A stretch of DNA of 5,387 nucleotides, from NCBI GenBank assembly GCA_027449525.1, contig DAIDLK010000079.1:1-5387 (forward strand). Direction: 5' to 3'. A program made the position numbers and the translations under genes. The notes under the pieces were generated by a model, which made no database searches, was not told the DNA's origin, and saw nothing but the letters and a program-made list of their open reading frames with translations. This DNA comes from Legionellaceae bacterium (GTDB taxonomy: Bacteria > Pseudomonadota > Gammaproteobacteria > Legionellales > Legionellaceae). Below, piece by piece: positions 1 through 4,872 of the stretch (the first letter of the stretch is position 1; each line of letters begins with the position of its first letter).

Positions 1-75
1 TTATCTGCCCAGTCGGCGTTTCAGTTGAATCAAGACAGTATTGAATTACACGGGCTTTGTGTTGCTTGCCATTGA
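1..75 (+). CDS. 3' end of a Fur-family metalloregulator (partial)
   Basis: Frame 1 is open from the first base to a TGA at 73-75 and gives 24 residues ending in SIELHGLCVACH. A phenylalanine-rich strand followed by an IEL-x-GLC-x-x-C tail is the usual C-terminus of Fur/Zur/PerR-type repressors. There the last beta strand of the dimerization domain is followed by a CxxC pair that often holds a structural zinc. The two cysteines are residues 20 and 23 of the visible piece. The DNA-binding winged helix and the metal-sensing histidines lie upstream, outside the window, so the sensed metal (iron, zinc or other) cannot be told. The stop codon overlaps the likely promoter of the next operon. With so little sequence the family assignment is likely but not certain. 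Confidence 0.6.
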   Translation, partial: LSAQSAFQLNQDSIELHGLCVACH

Positions 76-99
76 ATTATACCAAGGCACCCTCATATA
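70..99 (+). promoter_or_regulatory. candidate sigma-32 (heat-shock) promoter of hslVU
   Basis: A TTGAA core at 72-76 is followed by a 14-base spacer and CCTCATATA at 91-99. This matches the sigma-32 -10 element CCCCATnTA at 8 of 9 positions. The spacer equals that of the E. coli dnaK P1 promoter as I remember it. The bases before TTGAA (CCA) fit the extended -35 less well. Transcription would start around 105-108 and leave a leader of about 20-25 bases before the hslV start. hslVU is a known heat-shock operon in E. coli, which supports the reading; the assignment rests on pattern only. Confidence 0.5.
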
Positions 100-116
100 G
101 GTTGTTAGGCTTTTAG

Positions 117-123
117 AAAGGAG
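117..123 (+). promoter_or_regulatory. strong Shine-Dalgarno that fixes the TTG start of hslV
   Basis: AAAGGAG lies five bases before the TTG at 129. No ATG is available nearby in frame upstream of the catalytic threonine, so this site is the main argument for the unusual start codon. Confidence 0.75.
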
Positions 124-128
124 CACGT

Positions 129-677
129 TTGGAACAGTTTCGTGGGACAACTATTTTATCGGTAAGATGCAGTAAACAAGTCGTCATTGGTGGTGATGGC
201 CAGGTGACGCAAGGTAATACCGTGATGAAAAGTAACGCGCGCAAAGTGCGTCGTTTGTACAAAGATAAAGTGATTGCTGGTTTTGCCGGCGGCACGGCCG
301 ATGCCTTTACGCTGTTTGAGCGTTTTGAAGGCAAACTGGAGATGCATCAAGGACATTTAACACGTGCCGCGGTTGAGCTGGCTAAAGATTGGCGTACGGA
401 TAAATTCTTGCGCCGTTTAGAGGCGCTGATGGTGGTGGCGGATGAAAAAACGTCGCTAATTATTACAGGAAATGGCGATGTCATTGAACCTGAGGAAGGT
501 ATTATGGCGATCGGCTCGGGTGGTCCTTATGCGCAAGCTGCTGCACGTGCTTTATTAGAAAATTCAAAATTATCGGCCTTGGAGATCGTTAAAAAATCGC
601 TCAATATTGCAGCCGATCTTTGTATTTATTCAAATCATCATTTAACCCTTGAACAATTGGAAAATCATTGTGAGTAA
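129..677 (+). CDS. hslV: ATP-dependent protease subunit HslV (ClpQ)
   Basis: HslV is the proteolytic part of the cytoplasmic HslUV complex, a double hexameric ring with an N-terminal threonine nucleophile, related to proteasome beta subunits. It degrades unfolded and regulatory proteins delivered by HslU. The 182-residue product follows the family throughout: TTILSVR at 7-13, GDGQ at 22-25, KVRRLY at 39-44, GFAGGTADAFTLFE around 51-64, LEMHQGH at 70-76 and AIGSGGPYAQAAARAL around 127-142. If Thr7 is the mature Thr1, then Lys39, Gly51 and Ser130 fall at the known active-site positions 33, 45 and 124. The start is a TTG with a strong Shine-Dalgarno and adds a six-residue pro-segment (MEQFRG) that must be removed; E. 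coli HslV loses only Met. The gene is the first of a two-gene operon, and its stop lies next to or within the start region of hslU. Confidence 0.97.
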   Translation: MEQFRGTTILSVRCSKQVVIGGDGQVTQGNTVMKSNARKVRRLYKDKVIAGFAGGTADAFTLFERFEGKLEMHQGHLTRAAVELAKDWRTDKFLRRLEALMVVADEKTSLIITGNGDVIEPEEGIMAIGSGGPYAQAAARALLENSKLSALEIVKKSLNIAADLCIYSNHHLTLEQLENHCE

Positions 678-693
678 TTTTGTAAAGAATACC

Positions 694-2004
694 ATGACAC
701 CGCGCGAAATTGTTGAGGCACTTGATCGGCACATTATTGGCCAGGATCAGGCAAAGCGTGCCGTTGCAATTGCCTTACGCAATCGTTGGCGCCGCATGCA
801 AATCGATGACCCATTATTACGTAATGAGATTATGCCGAAAAACATCCTAATGATTGGGCCTACTGGCGTTGGAAAAACTGAAATTGCGCGTCGGCTTGCG
901 CGCTTAGCGGAAGCACCTTTTATTAAGGTTGAAGCGACTAAATTCACTGAAATCGGTTACGTTGGTCGGGACGTCGATGCCATTATCCGCGATTTAGCCG
1001 ACATGGCAATTAAGCAGACGCGTGAAATTGCTATGAAAAAAGTGCAGCATCCGGCAGAAGAGGCGGCAGAAGAACGCATTTTAGATAGTTTATTACCCCC
1101 TCCGCGCGGTGGGCATCCTCCGGGTGAGCGTGATTCTACCGCCAGGCAAGTTTTTCGTAAGCGATTGCGTGAAGGCGAGCTGGACACACAAGAAATTGAA
1201 ATTGATGTAGCAGCGCCGGTTGGGATTGAAATCATGTCACCTCCTGGCATGGAAGAAATGACCAATCAATTGCAAGCTATGTTCCAGCAAATTGGAAACA
1301 ATAAGACTAAAAAGCGTAAAGTCGCTATAAAAAAAGCGATGAAAATATTGGCGGATGAAGAAGCTCTTAAACTGATTAACGAAGACGATATTAAGGTGCG
1401 AGCTATTGAAGCGGTTGAGCAAAATGGCATTGTGTTCATTGACGAAATCGATAAAGTTGCTAAGCGTTCAGAAGTGGGTGGTGATGTATCGCGTGAGGGC
1501 GTGCAACGTGATTTGCTGCCGTTAATTGAAGGTTGCGCCATATCCACTAAATACGGAGTGATTCGTACGGAGCACATTTTGTTTATAGCCTCCGGTGCGT
1601 TTCATGTGGCGAAACCATCTGATTTAATTGCTGAATTACAAGGCCGTTTGCCCATTCGCGTGGAACTCTCCGCACTGAGTGCGGATGATTTTGTCCGCAT
1701 TTTAACTGAGCCAAAAGCCTCTTTGACCGAGCAGTACGAGGCCTTAATAGCTACAGAAGGGGTAACACTGAGTTTTGCTGAAGACGGCATTCGTCGAATT
1801 GCCGAGGTGGCTTGGCAGGTCAACGAGCGTACGGAAAACATTGGTGCGCGTCGGCTTTACACCGTGATGGAGCGTTTACTGGAAGTAATATCGTTTGAAG
1901 CAACCGATAAACAGGGTGAGAAAGTCTGTGTTGATTCGAATTATGTGCAAAAACACTTAGGTTTATTAGTACAAGATGACGATTTGATGCGTTATATTCT
2001 ATAG
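694..2004 (+). CDS. hslU: ATP-dependent protease ATPase subunit HslU (ClpY)
   Basis: HslU is the hexameric AAA+ unfoldase that threads substrates into HslV and opens its active sites. From the ATG at 694 it has 436 residues, close to the 443 of E. coli. Visible elements, in that numbering: MTPREIV start, HIIGQDQAK sensor region, Walker A GPTGVGKT at 55-62, pore loop GYVG at 88-91, the variable I domain from about 105 to 230 (with a Pro/Gly-rich stretch PPPRGGHPPG), Walker B VFIDEID at 247-253, DVSREGVQRDLLP after it, GRLPIRVEL, and the sensor-2 region ENIGARRL. The C-terminus DDLMRYIL is the tail that docks into HslV pockets. A GTG at 670, overlapping hslV, would add eight residues (SNFVKNT after Met); neither start has a strong Shine-Dalgarno. 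The ATG is preferred because homologues begin at or very near MTPREIV. The stop abuts the stop of the opposing gene. Confidence 0.96.
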   Translation: MTPREIVEALDRHIIGQDQAKRAVAIALRNRWRRMQIDDPLLRNEIMPKNILMIGPTGVGKTEIARRLARLAEAPFIKVEATKFTEIGYVGRDVDAIIRDLADMAIKQTREIAMKKVQHPAEEAAEERILDSLLPPPRGGHPPGERDSTARQVFRKRLREGELDTQEIEIDVAAPVGIEIMSPPGMEEMTNQLQAMFQQIGNNKTKKRKVAIKKAMKILADEEALKLINEDDIKVRAIEAVEQNGIVFIDEIDKVAKRSEVGGDVSREGVQRDLLPLIEGCAISTKYGVIRTEHILFIASGAFHVAKPSDLIAELQGRLPIRVELSALSADDFVRILTEPKASLTEQYEALIATEGVTLSFAEDGIRRIAEVAWQVNERTENIGARRLYTVMERLLEVISFEATDKQGEKVCVDSNYVQKHLGLLVQDDDLMRYIL

Positions 2005-2937
2005 TGCGGCTTCAGCGCTAAAATTGATTGACTCTGGTTGAGATTTGGCGCGTTTCGCGCGCCAATAAGCTCGGCTAATCATCGTTAAATTAAAGCTAAT
2101 GATCAGCGCTAATAATGCATGCAGCATGTTGGGATTTAAATGGCTGACGATGGGCAGTGCAATCGCCACCCCCAAACAGCCAACTACACTTAACAGCAAT
2201 GTTTTTTGTAACGGAATCTTATTCTGCCCGAGAAATACTAGTGTGGATAACGGTTGTTGCATGGCGCCAGCCGTGGTCATAATGGGGAAGGCGACCGCGG
2301 GCGACACACCAAGCATAAAAAGCACCGCTTGGACCATGGCAAACAAGCCAATACCAACCGTGGTTAGTGCGCCACAAATGGTTAGTGCAAAAAAGCCAAT
2401 CACTAACTTCCACGAATGCAGCGCGGTGAGTGAAGCATTTGCTGGTATTAAGCCGGATAAATCAAGGAGCAGCAGGGTAATCATCCCTGCAAAGCAGAAC
2501 ATCATCGTTAAACGAACGGCTTGTTTATTAAGATGACTCATGACGTGAGCACCTAAAAATCCCCCCAAACAGGCACCGCAAACTAGTGTTACCAAGGTGA
2601 CAAGATCAACTGGAATAACGTGCATAAAAAACAACGACTCGAGCATACCGGGGATAACTTGTGCGCCATTATTAACGGCGGGTAATTCATCGTCCTCAAA
2701 AGTATTCAAGCACTTGGCTAAGGCTATATTGACTGCAAAACTGCCGATGCCGAGTGTGTCAGCCATTGAGCTGATGATACCGCTACCACCGAGTTTTATT
2801 TGCGTGGCAATCGGTAGTTTTAAACGGGGTTGTTGGTAGAGCGCATAAAACATTTTGCCGACACAGAACAGATTAAGTCCAATCAGTAAGAAAATCATGG
2901 CGAACATCAGAGGATTCCATTTCAAAAAATGATTCAT
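1999..2937 (-). CDS. TSUP (TauE/SafE-type) membrane permease
   Basis: This is a predicted inner-membrane protein of 312 residues with about eight hydrophobic segments, of the family long called DUF81 or sulfite exporter TauE/SafE. Members move small anions, often sulfur compounds such as sulfite or sulfonates, but the substrate of this one cannot be inferred. The two-repeat build of the family is visible: TLGIGSFA at 61-68 is echoed by TVGIGLFA at 193-200, each in a glycine-rich loop between membrane segments. The N-terminus has a hydrophobic segment (about 12-33) and the C-terminus is a basic, polar tail. The first ATG (2937) overlaps a perfect TATAAT on the same strand and has no good Shine-Dalgarno. 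An in-frame ATG at 2907 (Met11) is an alternative start giving 302 residues. A 6S RNA gene lies directly upstream on the same strand, and the gene converges on hslU with adjoining stops. Family call is fairly sure; function is not. Confidence 0.78.
   Translation of the reverse strand: MNHFLKWNPLMFAMIFLLIGLNLFCVGKMFYALYQQPRLKLPIATQIKLGGSGIISSMADTLGIGSFAVNIALAKCLNTFEDDELPAVNNGAQVIPGMLESLFFMHVIPVDLVTLVTLVCGACLGGFLGAHVMSHLNKQAVRLTMMFCFAGMITLLLLDLSGLIPANASLTALHSWKLVIGFFALTICGALTTVGIGLFAMVQAVLFMLGVSPAVAFPIMTTAGAMQQPLSTLVFLGQNKIPLQKTLLLSVVGCLGVAIALPIVSHLNPNMLHALLALIISFNLTMISRAYWRAKRAKSQPESINFSAEAAL
2045..2065 (+). terminator. GC-rich hairpin after hslU, possible terminator without a U tract
   Basis: TTGGCGCG (2045-2052) and CGCGCCAA (2058-2065) form a perfect 8-bp stem with a five-base loop, 41 bases beyond the hslU stop. 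No run of T follows on either strand, so it is not a classical intrinsic terminator. It lies inside the coding region of the convergent permease gene, where it encodes the basic WRAKRAK segment near the C-terminus. It could stop or protect the 3' end of the hslVU message, or it could simply be a by-product of the codons. Confidence 0.3.
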
Positions 2938-2963
2938 TATACCACAAGAAGGGGGTAGGGCAA
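2936..2963 (-). promoter_or_regulatory. candidate sigma-70 promoter at the start of the permease gene
   Basis: On the minus strand TTGCCC (2963-2958) is followed by a 16-base spacer and TATAAT (2941-2936), with TGG before it forming an extended -10 (TGnTATAAT). The -10 is perfect and the -35 matches 4 of 6. It covers the first ATG of the permease gene, so if it is active, translation of its transcript must start downstream, most simply at 2907. Confidence 0.4.
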
Positions 2964-3125
2964 AGAAGGCCTAACAACCAAGTGCTTTGAACCCTGAAGT
3001 TCAGGTGGGTTGTTATCGTGTCAGTTCAGGCTCATGTCGTCATAACGACAGTGCTCAACGCCAACAACAGACTACATCCCTAAGTAATAGTATCGGTTCA
3101 AAAAACAGTGGCTGTCAGGTGAGGC
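2958..3125 (-). ncRNA. ssrS: 6S RNA
   Basis: 6S RNA binds the sigma-70 RNA polymerase holoenzyme, imitating an open promoter, and lowers transcription in stationary phase. Read on the minus strand this otherwise empty gap shows the elements of gammaproteobacterial 6S RNA in order. A closing helix pairs CCTGACAGCCA (3119-3109) with TGGTTGTTAGG (2980-2970), 11 continuous pairs including two G-U. Then come TGAACCGAT (compare E. coli TGAGCCGAT), the 5' side of the bubble ending in GATGT, GTTGTT pairing with AACAAC, TTGAGCAC, and an apical hairpin TGTCGT-TATG-ACGACA. The 3' side has CACCTGAAC-TTCA-GGGTTCAA (compare E. coli CACCTTGAAC...GGGTTCAAGG). Helix to helix is 150 bases. The outer stem seen in E. 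coli is weak here, so the ends are approximate and the RNA may be shorter than the usual 180-185. It sits between pntB and the permease gene, both on the same strand. Sequence comparison was from memory. Confidence 0.85.
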
Positions 3126-3126
3126 T

Positions 3127-3154
3127 AATATAACAGAAAAAAAGAAATTTTAAA
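3127..3154 (-). promoter_or_regulatory. candidate promoter of the 6S RNA
   Basis: On the minus strand TTTAAA (3154-3149), a 16-base spacer and TATATT (3132-3127) would start transcription near 3120, one base before the closing helix of the 6S RNA. The -10 is good and the -35 weak. A T-rich stretch (seven T at 3143-3137) lies in the spacer. TTGCTT at 3158-3153 is a better -35 hexamer but is 20 bases away. Confidence 0.4.
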
Positions 3155-3172
3155 GCAAGAGGTCGGTATTAG

Positions 3173-4558
3173 TTAGCTCCAGCCCTTTTTAAAAGCGTAA
3201 GCCAGCTTATTGAGACTGTCTTTTGCATCGCCAAATAGCATCCAGGTGTTTTGTTGGTGGTAAAGTGCATTGTCTACACCTGAAAATCCGGTGCTTAAGC
3301 TACGCTTTAGTACAATGACTTTTTTTGCTTGGTCTAACGCTAAAATAGGCATGCCATAAATTGGGCTGGATTTGATGGTTCGCGCGGCCGGATTGGTTAC
3401 GTCGTTGGCACCAACGACTAACGCGAGGTCAGCTTGCGCGAACTCAGGATTAATGTCATCCAAATCGAATAAATCCGTGTAGGTTACATTGGCTTCGGCG
3501 AGCAGCACGTTCATATGTCCCGGCATTCTTCCCGCCACCGGATGAATCGCATATTTTACTGAAACACCATTGGCTTTTAGTTTGTCGGCCAATGCGCGCA
3601 GTGCATGATGTGCTTGTGCGGCGGCCATACCGTAACCTGGCGCAATAATAACTCGTTGTGCATTCTCCAAAGAAAATAGCGTGTCCTCTATCGTAATCTC
3701 CTGTACGGCTTGATTGGATACATGACCAGCTGATTTTGCTGTGTCATCTGATCGAGCACCAAAGGCACCCAAAAGAACATGGGTGATGGAGCGATTCATT
3801 GCTTTGCACATTAAAATAGCTAAGATTAATCCTGAGGTTCCGTCCAACGCACCGGTAATGATTTGAATGCGATTTCCGAGCATAAAACCCATGGCTGCAG
3901 CGGTTAAACCACCGTAAGCATTAAAAAGGGCAATTAATACCGGCATATCAGCTGCACCAATCGGCGTGGTCACGAACAGCCCAAAGACAAGGGTTAATCC
4001 TAACAGTAGGTAAAATAGTGTGCGCTCTGCCGGGTGACCAATGAGGTAGCACAACAAGCCGATGAGTACAAGAAAAAATGCGATATTGATTTGATTTTGA
4101 CCTCGATAAGTGATTGGGTATCCTGGTAAAATTCCATGCAATTTTCCGGCGACCATTAGACTACCGGTAAACGTCAGCGCGCCTAGCATGACTTCAGAAC
4201 CGGTAATTGCCATACTTAGATGACCGAGGGTCAGCTGATAACGTAGATACTCAGCGATACCAATCAGACAAGCCGCTAACGCACCACAGGCGTGCGAAAG
4301 TGCAATCCGTTGGGGGATTTTTGTCATAGGGATACGCCAGGAGATGGGGATACTTAGAACGGTACCAAGAACAATACCGCCAATAATCCAACGGTACGTG
4401 ACCATGTGATGATTCAATAAGGTGCCAATAATGGCGACTAGCATGCCAATTGCGGCTAACTGCATCCCTCGACGAGCGGTTGCTGGTGATCCTAATGAAC
4501 GGATCCCAACAATAAATAATACTGCTGACAACAAGTAATATAGTTCAAGCAGGATCAT
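3173..4558 (-). CDS. pntB: NAD(P) transhydrogenase subunit beta, PntB
   Basis: PntB is an inner-membrane protein carrying most of the proton channel (domain II) and the NADP(H)-binding domain III. With PntA it drives hydride transfer from NADH to NADP+ using the proton gradient. The 461 residues compare with 462 in E. coli. Hydrophobic segments fill roughly 1-265. His89 in ALSHACGALAA matches the functionally important channel histidine (His91 in E. coli), and Asn229 in MLGNRIQIITG matches the conserved Asn222. Domain III runs from about 290: IIAPGYGMAAAQA (305-316), IHPVAGRMPGHMNVLLAEA (338-356), VVGANDVTNPAA (381-392), VIVLKRS and GFSGVDNALY (nucleotide lid), and LFGDAK at 441-446. Its ATG overlaps the pntAB stop in ATGA (4555-4558), which suggests translational coupling. 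No clear intrinsic terminator follows; the 6S RNA gene begins about 50 bases downstream. Confidence 0.97.
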   Translation of the reverse strand: MILLELYYLLSAVLFIVGIRSLGSPATARRGMQLAAIGMLVAIIGTLLNHHMVTYRWIIGGIVLGTVLSIPISWRIPMTKIPQRIALSHACGALAACLIGIAEYLRYQLTLGHLSMAITGSEVMLGALTFTGSLMVAGKLHGILPGYPITYRGQNQINIAFFLVLIGLLCYLIGHPAERTLFYLLLGLTLVFGLFVTTPIGAADMPVLIALFNAYGGLTAAAMGFMLGNRIQIITGALDGTSGLILAILMCKAMNRSITHVLLGAFGARSDDTAKSAGHVSNQAVQEITIEDTLFSLENAQRVIIAPGYGMAAAQAHHALRALADKLKANGVSVKYAIHPVAGRMPGHMNVLLAEANVTYTDLFDLDDINPEFAQADLALVVGANDVTNPAARTIKSSPIYGMPILALDQAKKVIVLKRSLSTGFSGVDNALYHQQNTWMLFGDAKDSLNKLAYAFKKGWS

Positions 4559-4860
4559 GATGGTCGATCCACTATATTTGATTCTTTTTTAAACATGGCG
4601 AGAATCCGATCGGTAAGGATAAAGCCGCCGACCACATTGATTGTGGAGCACGTGACGGCGATAAAGGCAAGCACGTTGGTTACTATGCTGTAATTTTCCC
4701 CAGCAACCACCATCGAACCCACCAATGCAATACCAGAGATGGCGTTAGTGGCCGCCATTAATGGCGTGTGCAGCAACGGGGGAATTCGTGCGATGAGTTG
4801 ATAGCCTAAAAAGCCGGCTAGAGTAAAGATGTACAGATCAGCTAGTTGATACGTTGGCAT
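4555..4860 (-). CDS. pntAB: NAD(P) transhydrogenase subunit alpha part 2, PntAB
   Basis: This small membrane subunit supplies the alpha-side transmembrane helices of the transhydrogenase. In E. coli it is fused to the C-terminus of PntA; in Rhodospirillum rubrum and many other bacteria it is a separate gene, as here. The 101 residues hold three hydrophobic segments (about 8-25, 39-56 and 60-84) and the family signature TPLMAATNAISGIALVGSM (32-50), followed by INVVGGFILTDRILAMFKK. AAGGA at 4871-4867 lies six bases before the ATG and sits in the 12-base gap after the pntAA stop. The stop overlaps the pntB start by four bases. Confidence 0.95.
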   Translation of the reverse strand: MPTYQLADLYIFTLAGFLGYQLIARIPPLLHTPLMAATNAISGIALVGSMVVAGENYSIVTNVLAFIAVTCSTINVVGGFILTDRILAMFKKESNIVDRPS

Positions 4861-4866
4861 ACTTCA

Positions 4867-4871
4867 TCCTT
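4867..4871 (-). promoter_or_regulatory. Shine-Dalgarno of pntAB
   Basis: AAGGA on the minus strand is six bases before the ATG at 4860 and fits wholly between the pntAA stop and pntAB start, supporting this start choice. Confidence 0.65.
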
Positions 4872-4872
4872 G

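Noticed and set aside
957..1577. Long minus-strand open frames opposite hslU (about 100 codons each).
   Set aside because: hslU is strongly conserved across this stretch; the antisense frames are Ser/Arg-rich shadows without start signals.
2099..2536. Open frame of 145 codons on the + strand inside the permease gene.
   Set aside because: It is a shadow of the minus-strand membrane protein, with low-complexity composition and no family resemblance.
2936..2950. The + strand reads ATTATACCACAAGAA, resembling the ATACCACAAGAA stretch of E. coli 6S RNA, which would suggest a + strand RNA.
   Set aside because: The flanking + strand sequence does not follow 6S structure, whereas the minus strand shows all elements in order; this is a chance similarity.
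100..2979. GGTTGTTAGGC at 100-110 reappears inverted at 2969-2979 as GCCTAACAACC.
   Set aside because: Several 11-base matches are expected by chance in a window of this size; the second copy is explained by the 6S RNA closing helix.
3135..3175. T-rich minus-strand stretch after pntB as an intrinsic terminator.
   Set aside because: There is a run of seven T but no stable GC hairpin before it; it is better read as spacer of the 6S RNA promoter.
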